This document shows positions 32,961 through 42,973 of a DNA stretch of 64,000 nt, piece after piece. The stretch spans positions 3,348,001-3,412,000 of the forward strand of contig CAWAGV010000002.1 in the NCBI GenBank assembly GCA_963781725.1, in the 5' to 3' direction. Position 1 is the first letter of the stretch. Each line of letters starts with the position of its first letter. This DNA is from BOG-931 sp963781725. Lineage in GTDB: Bacteria; Pseudomonadota; Alphaproteobacteria; Rhizobiales; Xanthobacteraceae. The notes below the pieces were generated by a model. That model saw nothing but the letters and a program-made list of their open reading frames with translations, was not told the DNA's origin and searched no databases. The position numbers and the translations under genes were made by a program.

Positions 32961-33788
32961 ATGGCACTGAAAACATTCAATCCTGTTACGCCCGGCCAGC
33001 GCCAGCTGGTGCTGGTCGACCGCTCGGCGCTGCACACCGGAGCGCCGGTAAAGGCGCTCACCGAGGGCAAGAATTCGAGCGGCGGCCGTAATAATTCCGG
33101 CCGTATCACGTCGCGCTATCGCGGCGGCGGCCATAAGCAGGCTTACCGCAAGGTCGACTTCAAGCGCCGCAAGGTCGACGTGCCGGCGAAGGTCGAGCGC
33201 ATCGAATACGACCCGAACCGCACCGCCTTCATCGCGTTGATCAAATACGAGGACGGCGAGTTCGCTTACATCCTGGCGCCGCAGCGGCTTTCGGCCGGCG
33301 ACACGATCGTGTCCGGCGAGCACGTCGATGTGAAGCCGGGCAATGCAATGCCGGTGGCCAACATTCCGGTCGGCACCATCGTCCACAACGTCGAGATCAA
33401 GATCGGCAAGGGCGGCCAGATTGCGCGCTCCGCCGGCACCTATACGCAGATCGTCGGCCGCGACGGTGAGTACGTGATCCTGCGCCTGAATTCAGGCGAG
33501 CAGCGCCTGGTGCACGGCCGCTGCAAGGCGACGGTCGGCGCAGTGTCGAACCCCGACAACATGAACGTGTCGATCGGCAAGGCCGGCCGTACGCGCTGGA
33601 TGGGCCGGCGCGGCCATGTGCGCGGCGAGACGATGAACCCGGTCGACCATCCGCTCGGCGGCCGTACCCGCGGGGGCCGCCATCCGGTCACGCCGTGGGG
33701 CAAGCCGACCAAAGGCATGAAGACCCGCAAGAACAAGCGGACCACGAAATTCATCATGGTCAGCCGTCATGCGCGGAAAAAGACGTAA
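32961..33788 (+). CDS. rplB: 50S ribosomal protein L2
   Basis: A 275-residue protein beginning MALKTFNPVTPGQRQLVLVDRS. The peptidyl-transferase-associated C-terminus GGRHPVTPWGKPTKGMKTRKN is intact. Twelve bases after rplW with a GGGAGCGGCAGG ribosome site. Confidence 0.99.
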   Translation: MALKTFNPVTPGQRQLVLVDRSALHTGAPVKALTEGKNSSGGRNNSGRITSRYRGGGHKQAYRKVDFKRRKVDVPAKVERIEYDPNRTAFIALIKYEDGEFAYILAPQRLSAGDTIVSGEHVDVKPGNAMPVANIPVGTIVHNVEIKIGKGGQIARSAGTYTQIVGRDGEYVILRLNSGEQRLVHGRCKATVGAVSNPDNMNVSIGKAGRTRWMGRRGHVRGETMNPVDHPLGGRTRGGRHPVTPWGKPTKGMKTRKNKRTTKFIMVSRHARKKT

Positions 33789-33806
33789 AGCGAGTTAGGA
33801 GCAATT

Positions 33807-34139
33807 ATGGCTCGTTCGGTTTGGAAAGGCCCGTTTGTTGACGGCTATCTGCTGAAAAAGGCAGATGCCGCGCGTGCGTCGACGCGGCACGAGATGATCC
33901 GCATCTGGTCGCGCCGCTCGACGATCTTGCCGCAATTCGTCGGGCTGACGTTCGGTGTCTATAACGGCCAGAAGCACATCCCGGTTGTCGTGACCGAAGA
34001 GATGGTCGGCCACAAGTTCGGCGAGTTCGCGCCGACCCGGTCGTTCTACGGCCACTCATCGGATCGCAAGGCCAAGCGCTCTGGCGGCGAAGGGGCGGCG
34101 GCTTCTGCGGCGGCGGCTGCGCCGGCCGCAAAGGCGTGA
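33807..34139 (+). CDS. rpsS: 30S ribosomal protein S19 with alanine-rich C-terminal tail
   Basis: Residues 1-90 are a normal S19 (MARSVWKGPFVDGYLLKKAD ... HKFGEFAPTRSFYGHSSDRKAK). The usual protein ends near residue 92; here about 18 residues are added (GGEGAAASAAAAAPAAKA), a flexible Ala-rich tail. The reading frame is clean and rplV follows 15 bases later, so this is not a misplaced stop in an obvious way. Confidence 0.97.
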   Translation: MARSVWKGPFVDGYLLKKADAARASTRHEMIRIWSRRSTILPQFVGLTFGVYNGQKHIPVVVTEEMVGHKFGEFAPTRSFYGHSSDRKAKRSGGEGAAASAAAAAPAAKA

Positions 34140-34154
34140 GGCGGGGATAGGACA

Positions 34155-34538
34155 ATGGGCAAGAAAAAGCGCGAGCGCACCCTCTCCGACAACGAGGCAA
34201 AGGCTGTCGCGCGCATGCTGCGGGTCAGCCCGCAGAAGCTCAATCTGCTGGCGCAGCTTATTCGCGGCAAGAAGGTCGCGGCGGCGCTCGCCGATCTCGA
34301 GTTCTCGCGCAAGCGTATCGCCGCTGACGTGCGCAAGTGCCTGGAATCGGCAATCGCCAATGCTGAAAACAATCACGATCTCGACGTCGACGATCTCGTC
34401 GTTTCCGAGGCGCATGTCGGCAAGGCGCTGGTCATTAAACGTCACGAGTTGCGCGGCCGCGGCCGCATGGGATCGATACACAAGCCATTCGCAAACCTCA
34501 CCATCGTGGTGCGTGAGGTCGAGGCGGCGGCGAACTAG
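34155..34538 (+). CDS. rplV: 50S ribosomal protein L22
   Basis: A 127-residue protein starting MGKKKRERTLSDNEAKAVAR. The tunnel hairpin with RGRGRMGSIHKPFANLTIVV is intact, with no deletion of the type that gives macrolide resistance visible. Between rpsS and rpsC. Confidence 0.98.
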   Translation: MGKKKRERTLSDNEAKAVARMLRVSPQKLNLLAQLIRGKKVAAALADLEFSRKRIAADVRKCLESAIANAENNHDLDVDDLVVSEAHVGKALVIKRHELRGRGRMGSIHKPFANLTIVVREVEAAAN

Positions 34539-34554
34539 GGACGCGGAGTAGACG

Positions 34555-35253
34555 ATGGGTCAGAAGGTTAATCCGATCGGGCTTCGGCTCGGCATCAACC
34601 GCACTTGGGATTCGCGGTGGTATGCCGGCAAGGCGAGCTACGGTTCGCTGCTGCACGAAGACATGGAAATCCGCAAAGCCCTGCTGAAGGAACTCAAGCA
34701 GGCGGCGGTGTCCAAGATCGTCATCGAGCGGCCGCACAAGAAGTGCCGCGTCACCATCCATTCGGCGCGTCCCGGCGTCGTCATCGGCAAGAAGGGCGCG
34801 GACATCGAGAAGCTGCGCAAGAAGGTCGCGGATCTGACCGACAGCGACGTGGTCCTCAACATCGTCGAAATCCGCAAGCCGGAACTCGATGCGCAGCTTG
34901 TCGCCGAATCGATTGCGCAGCAGCTCGAGCGCCGCGTCGCGTTCCGCCGCGCCATGAAGCGCGCGGTGCAGTCCGCGATCCGGCTCGGCGCTGGCGGCAT
35001 TCGCATCAATTGCTCGGGCCGTCTTGGCGGTTCCGAAATCGCGCGCATGGAGTGGTACCGCGAAGGCCGCGTGCCGCTGCATACGCTCCGTGCCGATGTC
35101 GATTACGGCGTTGCCACCGCGTTCACGACTTACGGCACCTGCGGCGTGAAGGTCTGGATCTTCAAGGGCGAGATCATGGAGCACGACCCGATGGCGCAGG
35201 ACAAAAAGATGGCTGAAGGCGACGTCGGCAGGCCGCGCCGGGACGCGTCCTGA
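34555..35253 (+). CDS. rpsC: 30S ribosomal protein S3
   Basis: A 232-residue mRNA-entry-channel protein. Starts MGQKVNPIGLRLGINRTWDS, has the KH domain GVVIGKKGADIEKLRKKV and the conserved YGTCGVKVWIFKGE. Normal length. rplP begins 30 bases after. Confidence 0.99.
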   Translation: MGQKVNPIGLRLGINRTWDSRWYAGKASYGSLLHEDMEIRKALLKELKQAAVSKIVIERPHKKCRVTIHSARPGVVIGKKGADIEKLRKKVADLTDSDVVLNIVEIRKPELDAQLVAESIAQQLERRVAFRRAMKRAVQSAIRLGAGGIRINCSGRLGGSEIARMEWYREGRVPLHTLRADVDYGVATAFTTYGTCGVKVWIFKGEIMEHDPMAQDKKMAEGDVGRPRRDAS

Positions 35254-35283
35254 AAGCCAAACTGGAATTGAGAGGCGTAAGTT

Positions 35284-35697
35284 ATGCTGCAACCGATCCG
35301 AACGAAGTTCCGCAAGGCGCACAAGGGCCGTATCCACGGCGTGGCGACGAGCGCGGCTACTCTCGCGTTCGGCCAGTTCGGGCTCAAGGCGCTGGAGCCA
35401 GAGCGCGTCACGGCGCGGCAGATCGAGGCTGCGCGCCGCGCGCTGACGCGTCATATGAAGCGCTCGGGCCGCGTCTGGATCCGGGTGTTCCCGGACGTGC
35501 CGGTTTCGAAGAAGCCGCTCGAAGTCCGCATGGGCTCCGGCAAGGGTGCTCCGGAATTGTGGGTGACGCGGGTCAAGCCCGGCCGCATCCTGTTTGAGCT
35601 TGACGGTGTCAGCGTCCAGATTGCCAAAGAGGCATTGGCGCTTGCTGCCGCCAAGCTTCCGATCAAAACCCGCTTTGTCGAGCGGATCAGCGAGTAG
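35284..35697 (+). CDS. rplP: 50S ribosomal protein L16
   Basis: A 137-residue protein near the A-site tRNA elbow; starts MLQPIRTKFRKAHKGRIHGV and contains GRVWIRVFPDVPVSKKPLEV and RMGSGKGAPELWVTRVKPGR. The arginine in RMGSGKG, target of oxygen-dependent hydroxylation in some bacteria, is present. rpmC follows 5 bases later. Confidence 0.99.
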   Translation: MLQPIRTKFRKAHKGRIHGVATSAATLAFGQFGLKALEPERVTARQIEAARRALTRHMKRSGRVWIRVFPDVPVSKKPLEVRMGSGKGAPELWVTRVKPGRILFELDGVSVQIAKEALALAAAKLPIKTRFVERISE

Positions 35698-35702
35698 GCG
35701 TC

Positions 35703-35906
35703 ATGAAAGCTGCCGATATCAAAGCGATGACGATCGATCAGATCGACGACGAGGTGCTCAAGCTGAAGAAGGAGCAGTTCAACCTGCGCTTCCAGCGCGC
35801 CACCGGTCAGCTTGAAAACACTTCGCGCGTGCGCGAGGTGCGTCGCGATGTTGCGCGGCTCAAGACGATCGCCAAGAACAAGCGCTCCGGCGCGCCGAAG
35901 AAGTAA
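35703..35906 (+). CDS. rpmC: 50S ribosomal protein L29
   Basis: A 67-residue helical-hairpin protein: MKAADIKAMTIDQIDDEVLK, LKKEQFNLRFQRATGQLEN, VRRDVARLKTI. Normal size; sits tightly between rplP and rpsQ. Confidence 0.98.
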   Translation: MKAADIKAMTIDQIDDEVLKLKKEQFNLRFQRATGQLENTSRVREVRRDVARLKTIAKNKRSGAPKK

Positions 35907-35916
35907 GAGGATAGAG

Positions 35917-36165
35917 ATGCCGAAGCGTACCCTTCAGGGCGTCGTCGTCAGCGACAAACAGAGCAAGACACTGGTCGTGCGTGTCGAGCGCCGCTTCACC
36001 CATCCTTTGTTCAAGAAGACGGTTCGCCGCTCGAAGAAATACTACGCGCACGACGAGAAGAACGAGTTCAAGGTCGGCGACATGGTCTGGATCGAGGAAC
36101 ACGCGCCGATTTCCAAGCTCAAGCGCTGGGCGGTCGTGCGCGGCGAAAAGAAACAAGCGTCATAA
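35917..36165 (+). CDS. rpsQ: 30S ribosomal protein S17
   Basis: An 82-residue OB-fold protein starting MPKRTLQGVVVSDKQSKTLV. AGAGGATAGAG precedes the ATG at 35917; the frame is open upstream but that part overlaps rpmC. 30 bases before rplN. Confidence 0.98.
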   Translation: MPKRTLQGVVVSDKQSKTLVVRVERRFTHPLFKKTVRRSKKYYAHDEKNEFKVGDMVWIEEHAPISKLKRWAVVRGEKKQAS

Positions 36166-36195
36166 ACTCTTGAAATTGAACGATTGGGGTAGCCC

Positions 36196-36564
36196 ATGAT
36201 CCAGATGCAATCCAACCTCGACGTCGCCGACAATTCCGGCGCGCGCCGCGTCATGTGCATCAAGGTGCTGGGCGGCTCCAAGCGGAAATACGCCACGATC
36301 GGCGACACCATTGTGGTGTCGGTGAAGGAGGCGATTCCGCGCGGCCGCGTCAAAAAGGGCGAGGTGATGAAGGCCGTCATCGTGCGTATCGCCAAGGACA
36401 TCAAGCGCGCCGACGGTTCGGTGATCCGCTTCGACCGCAACGCCGCGGTGCTGATGACCGCGCAGAACGAACCGGTCGGCACCCGCATCTTCGGACCGGT
36501 GCCGCGCGAGCTGCGTGCGAAGAACCACATGAAAATCATTTCGCTTGCGCCAGAGGTATTGTGA
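36196..36564 (+). CDS. rplN: 50S ribosomal protein L14
   Basis: A 122-residue protein starting MIQMQSNLDVADNSGARRVM; entirely typical length and ends MKIISLAPEVL. Its stop shares one base with the rplX start (TGATG). Confidence 0.99.
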   Translation: MIQMQSNLDVADNSGARRVMCIKVLGGSKRKYATIGDTIVVSVKEAIPRGRVKKGEVMKAVIVRIAKDIKRADGSVIRFDRNAAVLMTAQNEPVGTRIFGPVPRELRAKNHMKIISLAPEVL

Positions 36565-36890
36565 TGGCGGCTAAAATCAGAAAAGGCGACACGGTGATCG
36601 TGATCGCAGGCCGTGACAAAGGCCGCACTGGCGAAGTTATCGAGATGCGGCGCGACGACGGCCGCGCGCTGGTGCGCGGGGTCAACATGGTCAAGCGGCA
36701 CCAGAAGCAGACCCAGGCGCAGGAGGGCGGGATCATTTCTAAGGAGTCCCCGATCCACCTGTCGAATATCGCGCTGGTGGATCCCAAGGAAAACAAGCCG
36801 ACCCGTGTCGGGTTCAAATTCGTCGGCAAGGGCGATGACCGAAAGAAAGTACGGGTCGCGCGCCGTTCCGGAGCTGAGATCGATGGCTGA
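36564..36890 (+). CDS. rplX: 50S ribosomal protein L24
   Basis: A 108-residue assembly initiator: KOW motif KIRKGDTVIVIAGRDKGRTG, then VRGVNMVKRHQKQT and HLSNIALVDP. Start ATG 36564 is coupled to rplN; the last 8 bases overlap the start of the extended rplE. Confidence 0.98.
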   Translation: MAAKIRKGDTVIVIAGRDKGRTGEVIEMRRDDGRALVRGVNMVKRHQKQTQAQEGGIISKESPIHLSNIALVDPKENKPTRVGFKFVGKGDDRKKVRVARRSGAEIDG

Positions 36891-37578
36891 TAACGACGAG
36901 AAGCAAGAGCAGAAGCGGAAGCAGGCCCGGCAACCCGAGGGTGCCGAGAAGGCTGAGCGCGCCCAGAAGGCAAAGACGGACAAGGGCGGCAAGAGCGAAG
37001 CCAAGCCGGCTGCGCCGCGCGAGGCCGAGCCGAAGGTTCCGGCGCGCCTCAAGGTGCAATTCGAGGAATCGATCCGCAAAAAATTGACCGAGCAGTTCGG
37101 TTACAAGAACATGCATTCGGTTCCAGTGCTCGACAAGATCGTCATCAATATGGGCATCGGCGAGGGCGTCGCCGATCGCAAGAAGGTCGACAACGCGGCC
37201 AACGACCTGAGCCTCATCGCCGGACAGAAACCGGTGATCACGAAGTCGCGGAAATCGATCGCGACCTACAAGCTGCGCGATGGCCAGGCGATCGGTTGCA
37301 AGGTCACGCTGCGCAAGGCTCGCATGTACGAATTCCTCGACCGGTTGATCAACATTGCATTGCCGCGCGTGCGCGATTTCCGCGGACTTAATCCGAAGAG
37401 CTTCGACGGTCGCGGCAACTACTCGCTCGGCATCAAGGAACACATCGTATTCCCGGAGATCGACTACGATAAGACGTCCGATGTCTGGGGCATGGATATC
37501 ACTGTCTGCACCACGGCGCGTAACGACGATGAAGCGCGCGCGTTGCTGACTGCGTTCAATTTTCCGTTCCGGCAGTGA
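36883..37578 (+). CDS. rplE: 50S ribosomal protein L5 with charged N-terminal extension
   Basis: A 231-residue protein, about 45-50 longer than usual L5 (178-187). Residues about 1-50 are a charged, Lys/Glu/Ala/Gln-rich segment (MADNDEKQEQKRKQARQPEG onward) without predicted fold. Residues about 55-231 are a complete L5 core (KKLTEQFGYKN, DLSLIAGQKPVITKSRKSIA, RVRDFRGLNPKSFDGRGNYS, FNFPFRQ). The start at 36883 overlaps rplX by 8 bases. No in-frame ATG lies between it and the core before M77, so the extension is very likely translated. Confidence 0.95.
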   Translation: MADNDEKQEQKRKQARQPEGAEKAERAQKAKTDKGGKSEAKPAAPREAEPKVPARLKVQFEESIRKKLTEQFGYKNMHSVPVLDKIVINMGIGEGVADRKKVDNAANDLSLIAGQKPVITKSRKSIATYKLRDGQAIGCKVTLRKARMYEFLDRLINIALPRVRDFRGLNPKSFDGRGNYSLGIKEHIVFPEIDYDKTSDVWGMDITVCTTARNDDEARALLTAFNFPFRQ

Positions 37579-37616
37579 GGCCAAAGGCTTCAGACGCGGG
37601 ACATTGGGAGAACTAG

Positions 37617-37922
37617 ATGGCGAAGAAGAGTTCGATCGAAAAGAACAACCGGCGCCGCCGGATGACCAAGAAGTATTCCGGGCGGCGCGCGCGGCTCAAG
37701 GCGATCGCAAACGACAAGACCAAGCCGGTCGAAGAGCGCTTCGCCGCTTCGCTGAAGCTTGCGGAAATGCCGCGCAATTCGTCGGCGACGCGCATCCGCA
37801 ATCGTTGCGAAGTGACCGGCCGGCCGCGTGGTTTTTATCGCAAGCACAAACTGTCGCGCATCGCGCTGCGGGAGCTCGGCTCGAAGGGGCTGATCCCGGG
37901 CCTCGTGAAGTCGAGCTGGTAA
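37617..37922 (+). CDS. rpsN: 30S ribosomal protein S14
   Basis: A 101-residue long-form S14 lacking the zinc-binding CxxC pairs, as usual in alphaproteobacteria. Starts MAKKSSIEKNNRRRRMTKKY and ends with the conserved GLIPGLVKSSW. Preceded by GGGAGAACTAG. Confidence 0.98.
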   Translation: MAKKSSIEKNNRRRRMTKKYSGRRARLKAIANDKTKPVEERFAASLKLAEMPRNSSATRIRNRCEVTGRPRGFYRKHKLSRIALRELGSKGLIPGLVKSSW

Positions 37923-37935
37923 GGAGGATCGTACG

Positions 37936-38331
37936 ATGGCTGTGAACGATCCGATCGGCGATTTGTTGACCCGCATCCGCAATGCGCAGATGCGTAACAA
38001 GGGCAAGGTGACGAGCCCGAGTTCGAAGCTGCGCGAGAGCGTGCTCGAAGTGCTCAAGAGCGAAGGTTATATCCGCGGCTACTCGGTGACCGAGCGCGAG
38101 GGCCGCTCCGAACTCGACATCGAGCTGAAATATTTCGACGGCGAACCGGTGATCCGCGAGATCGAGCGCGTGTCCAAGCCGGGACGCCGGGTCTACGCGT
38201 CGGTGAAGAACCTGCCGCGCATCAACAACGGCCTCGGTGTTGCCGTCGTTTCAACCCCGAAGGGTGTCATGGCTGACCACGCCGCGCGCGACGCTAATGT
38301 CGGCGGCGAAATCTTGTTCACGGTGTTCTGA
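37936..38331 (+). CDS. rpsH: 30S ribosomal protein S8
   Basis: A 131-residue central-domain binder: MAVNDPIGDLLTRIRNAQMR and C-terminal GVAVVSTPKGVMADHAARDA. AAGGAGG precedes the start. Stop overlaps rplF start (TGATG). Confidence 0.99.
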   Translation: MAVNDPIGDLLTRIRNAQMRNKGKVTSPSSKLRESVLEVLKSEGYIRGYSVTEREGRSELDIELKYFDGEPVIREIERVSKPGRRVYASVKNLPRINNGLGVAVVSTPKGVMADHAARDANVGGEILFTVF

Positions 38332-38864
38332 TGTCTCGTATCGGAAAAAGGGCAGTCGCGGTGCCGTCCGGCATTACCGCCAATGTCGAAGGCCAGACCG
38401 TCAAGGTCAAAGGTCCGAAAGGCGCTTTGTCGGTCGTCGTGCCCGACGACGTCGCGGTCAAACTCGACGGCGGCCAGATCAAGGTCGACCCGCGCAACGA
38501 ATCCAAGCAGGCTCGCTCGCAGTGGGGGACCTCGCGCACGCTGATCGCCAATCTGATCACCGGCGTGACCAAAGGCTTCGAGCAACGGCTCGAAATCAAC
38601 GGCGTCGGCTATCGCGCGGCGGTGCAGGGCAAGACACTCCAGATCGCGCTCGGCTTCAGTCACGATGTGAACTATCCGATTCCGGAAGGCATAACGATTG
38701 CGACGCCGAGGCCGGTCGAGATCGTCATCAGCGGCGCCGATCGTCAGAAGGTTGGCCAGGTTGCCGCCGAGATTCGCGGTTATCGCCCGCCGGAGCCTTA
38801 CAAGGGCAAAGGCATCAAATACGCCGACGAGCGCATCTTCCGTAAGGAAGGTAAGAAGAAGTAA
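38331..38864 (+). CDS. rplF: 50S ribosomal protein L6
   Basis: A 177-residue two-domain protein: MSRIGKRAVAVPSGITANVE, NLITGVTKGFEQRLEINGVG, and the C-terminal IRGYRPPEPYKGKGIKYADE. Normal length. Confidence 0.99.
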   Translation: MSRIGKRAVAVPSGITANVEGQTVKVKGPKGALSVVVPDDVAVKLDGGQIKVDPRNESKQARSQWGTSRTLIANLITGVTKGFEQRLEINGVGYRAAVQGKTLQIALGFSHDVNYPIPEGITIATPRPVEIVISGADRQKVGQVAAEIRGYRPPEPYKGKGIKYADERIFRKEGKKK

Positions 38865-38876
38865 CGGAGCCGCGCA

Positions 38877-39239
38877 ATGACCAAAATGAGCGACAGGATT
38901 TTGCGGCGGAAGGGGCGCGTTCGCGGAGCGTTGCGCCGTGCTGCGGGGGACCGCAAGCGGCTGTCCGTCTTCCGTTCGTCGAAGCACATCTACGCGCAAG
39001 TGATCGATGACGAAGGTGGTGTGACGCTTGCATCGGCTTCGTCGATGGAAGAATCGGCGCGCGAGGGTCTCAAGACCGGCGCCAGCGTCGATGCGGCGAA
39101 AGCCGTCGGCAAGCTGATCGCGCAACGTGCAAAAGAGCAGGGCGTCAAGGACGTCGTGTTCGACCGCGGCAGCTATCTCTATCACGGCCGCATCAAGGCG
39201 CTGGCCGATGCGGCGCGCGAAGGCGGCCTCAACTTCTGA
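38877..39239 (+). CDS. rplR: 50S ribosomal protein L18
   Basis: A 120-residue 5S rRNA-binding protein. RLSVFRSSKHIYAQVIDDEG and the ending DRGSYLYHGRIKALADAARE are typical. A second ATG three codons in (MSDRILRRKG) is possible. CGGAGCC precedes the start. Confidence 0.98.
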   Translation: MTKMSDRILRRKGRVRGALRRAAGDRKRLSVFRSSKHIYAQVIDDEGGVTLASASSMEESAREGLKTGASVDAAKAVGKLIAQRAKEQGVKDVVFDRGSYLYHGRIKALADAAREGGLNF

Positions 39240-39275
39240 AAATCGTGAAGAGCTGAACAGACTGGATCAAATATT

Positions 39276-39839
39276 ATGGCACGTGAACCCCGCGAGCGGC
39301 GACGAGACGAAGAACGCGATAGCGAGTTCGTCGACAAGCTCGTCCACATCAATCGCGTCGCCAAGGTGGTGAAGGGCGGCCGGCGTTTCGGTTTCGCGGC
39401 GCTGGTGGTCGTCGGCGACCAGAAGGGCCGCGTCGGCTTCGGTCACGGCAAGGCCCGTGAAGTGCCGGAAGCGATTCGAAAGGCGACCGACGCAGCCAAG
39501 CGCGGCCTGACGCGCGTTCCTTTGCGCGAGGGCCGTACGCTGCATCACGACGTTGCCGGCCGTCACGGCGCGGGCAAGGTTTACTTGCGGGCGGCGCCTC
39601 CGGGGACCGGAATCATCGCCGGCGGACCGATGCGCGCCGTTTTCGAGACGCTTGGCATGCAGGATGTGGTGGCGAAGTCGCTGGGTACCTCGAACCCCTA
39701 TAACGTCGTGCGTGCGACGTTCGATGCCCTCAAGCGGCAGGATTCGCCGCGGTCTGTTGCTGCGCGCCGCAACGTCAAGGTTTCAGCGCTGCAGGCGCGG
39801 CGCCGCGACGTCGATGCCGACGCTGCGGCTGCTGACTGA
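39276..39839 (+). CDS. rpsE: 30S ribosomal protein S5
   Basis: A 187-residue protein with a double-stranded RNA-binding fold (DKLVHINRVAKVVKGGRRFG, VGFGHGKAREVPEAIRKA) and the C-terminal domain GTGIIAGGPMRAVFE. The C-terminus has about 20 extra charged residues compared with E. coli, as in related genera. The ribosome site is weak. Confidence 0.98.
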   Translation: MAREPRERRRDEERDSEFVDKLVHINRVAKVVKGGRRFGFAALVVVGDQKGRVGFGHGKAREVPEAIRKATDAAKRGLTRVPLREGRTLHHDVAGRHGAGKVYLRAAPPGTGIIAGGPMRAVFETLGMQDVVAKSLGTSNPYNVVRATFDALKRQDSPRSVAARRNVKVSALQARRRDVDADAAAAD

Positions 39840-39856
39840 GTATTCCGGAGCACGCC

Positions 39857-40048
39857 ATGAGCAACGCAAAAAAAACCGTCAAGGTAAAGCAGATCGGCAG
39901 TCCGATGCGCCGGCCCCATAGCCAGCGGGAGACGCTGATCGGGCTCAAGCTCAACAAGATCGGCCGTGTTGCCGAGCTGGTTGATACGCCGCAGACGCGC
40001 GGCATGATCGCCAAGGTCGCGCACCTGGTCGAAGTGGTGGAGAAGTAA
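39857..40048 (+). CDS. rpmD: 50S ribosomal protein L30
   Basis: A 63-residue protein: KTVKVKQIGSPMRRPHSQRE, LIGLKLNKIGRVAELVDTPQ, TRGMIAKVAHLV. Normal size; rplO begins 5 bases after its stop. Confidence 0.98.
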   Translation: MSNAKKTVKVKQIGSPMRRPHSQRETLIGLKLNKIGRVAELVDTPQTRGMIAKVAHLVEVVEK

Positions 40049-40053
40049 GCGCC

Positions 40054-40545
40054 ATGAAACTGCACGAACTCTCAGGCCGCGCCGGCGCCCGCAAGACGCG
40101 CAAGCGCATCGGCCGCGGCATCGGCTCCGGCGTGGGCAAGACCGGCGGCCGCGGCGGCAAAGGCCAGACCGCGCGCTCCGGCGTACGCATCAAGGGCTTC
40201 GAAGGCGGCCAGATGCCGCTACATCGCCGCCTGCCCAAGCGCGGCTTCAAGAACACCAAATTCGCCCTTAAGCTCAATGAGGTAAACCTCGGCAAGCTGC
40301 AGGAAGCGATCGACGCCGGTAGTCTCGATGTCGGCGGCAAGGTCGATGCTGCGGCGTTGGTCAAAGCCGGCATCCTGCGCCGGGAAAAGGATGGCGTCCG
40401 GCTCCTCGGTGGCGGCGAAATCAAGGCCAAGGTCAATCTGGCAGTGTTCGGTGCGTCGAAATCGGCGGTTGCCGCGGTGGAAAAAGCCGGCGGTTCGGTT
40501 GAGATTCTGGCACCCAAGCGGGAAACGAGCGAACAGGCGGCCTGA
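40054..40545 (+). CDS. rplO: 50S ribosomal protein L15
   Basis: A 163-residue protein with the usual glycine-rich basic N-terminus (RKRIGRGIGSGVGKTGGRGG) and C-terminal KVNLAVFGASKSAVAAVEKA. Slightly long tail. Last ribosomal gene before secY. Confidence 0.99.
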   Translation: MKLHELSGRAGARKTRKRIGRGIGSGVGKTGGRGGKGQTARSGVRIKGFEGGQMPLHRRLPKRGFKNTKFALKLNEVNLGKLQEAIDAGSLDVGGKVDAAALVKAGILRREKDGVRLLGGGEIKAKVNLAVFGASKSAVAAVEKAGGSVEILAPKRETSEQAA

Positions 40546-40592
40546 TCCCCATATAGGGCGGGTTCGATCACGAACCCACGGAGCAGCGGCGG

Positions 40593-41920
<1,328 letters not shown>

Positions 41921-41924
<4 letters not shown>

Positions 41925-42754
41925 GATTGATTCTGCTGGGCCCGCCGGGGGCTGGCAAGGGAACGCAGGCCCAGCATCTCGTCGCCAAATACGGCATCGT
42001 CCAGCTCTCGACCGGTGACATGCTCCGCGCAGCGGTTAAGGCCGGCACCCCGGTCGGCCGCCAGGCCCAGGAGATCATGGCACGCGGCGGCCTCGTGCCG
42101 GACGACGTCGTGGTCCGTATCGTGGCCCAACGCATTGAAGAGCCGGATGCCCGGAAGGGCTTCATCCTCGATGGCTTCCCGCGCACCGTGCCGCAGGCCA
42201 TGGCCCTCGACCGGATGCTGGCGGATCGCGAGATCGCCCTCGACGCCGCCATCGAGATTCGGGTCGACGAGGAGGCGCTGCTCAAGCGCATTGAAAGCCG
42301 AATCGCCGAAACCCTTGCCAGGGGTGAAACCCTGCGTGATGACGACGACCCGCAGGTGCTCCATCGCCGGCTCGCCGCCTATCGCGACCAGACCGCGCCG
42401 CTCGTCGCCTATTACCAGCTCCAGGGCGTGCTTAGGACCGTCAACGGCATGGCGCCGATCGCCGACGTCACGGCGGCGATCGACCGGGAACTGACCGCGG
42501 CATTGGCCGCAAGGCCGGCCCCAGCCTTCCAGAAGCGGTCCAGGAAGGCCGCTCAAAAGCCTGCGCGTAAGAAGGCGGCAGCTTCTCGGAACCCGGCAAA
42601 GCGGCTCGCGAAGAAAACGGCCAAAAAACCCGCGGCCAAGGCGGCCAAGAAATCAAGGAAAACCGCTTCTTTAGGAAAAAAATCCAAGGCAAGCTCCCCA
42701 TCGGCGAGGTATAAAGCAAAGCGCGGGAAAACCCGCCGGCGGACGTCGCGTTAA
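41921..42754 (+). CDS. adk: Adenylate kinase with lysine-rich C-terminal tail
   Basis: Residues 1-198 are a short-type (zinc-free LID) adenylate kinase: P-loop GPPGAGKGTQ (7-16), STGDMLRAAV, DGFPRTVPQA. It makes ADP from AMP and ATP. Residues about 202-277 are an added tail of Lys, Ala, Arg and Ser (KKTAKKPAAKAAKKSRKTAS and similar) that looks like histone H1 or bacterial AlgP/PhaF-like DNA-binding tails. Core enzymes of relatives usually end near residue 190-215. ATGA overlap with secY. Confidence 0.95.
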
Positions 42755-42973
42755 GAACACAAAATCGCTAGCAGAGGTTGACGAAAGCCAGTGAAATCCA
42801 TTAATTAGCCCGAAATATCCAGTCGGAGATTTAGCAGCGATGCCGGGCCGCAAGGGCAGGCAGCCGCTGACTTTTTACGTTTGGTGGCCTGCTTAAGTGA
42901 CATCAGGAATCGGCAGTGTGCGGCAACTCGCGAGGCCGAGCGGGATTGCTCACTGTCATAAGGAGTAGCTGAC
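42755..42973 (+). promoter_or_regulatory. adk-rpsM gap with alpha-operon promoter
   Basis: TTGACG (42778-42783) is followed after 17 bases by TTAATT (42801-42806) or after 18 by TAATTA, a plausible sigma-70 promoter. It would start rpsM-rpsK-rpoA-rplQ separately from the upstream cluster. No gene is seen in these 219 bases; AAGGAG (42960-42965) is the rpsM ribosome site. Confidence 0.5.
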
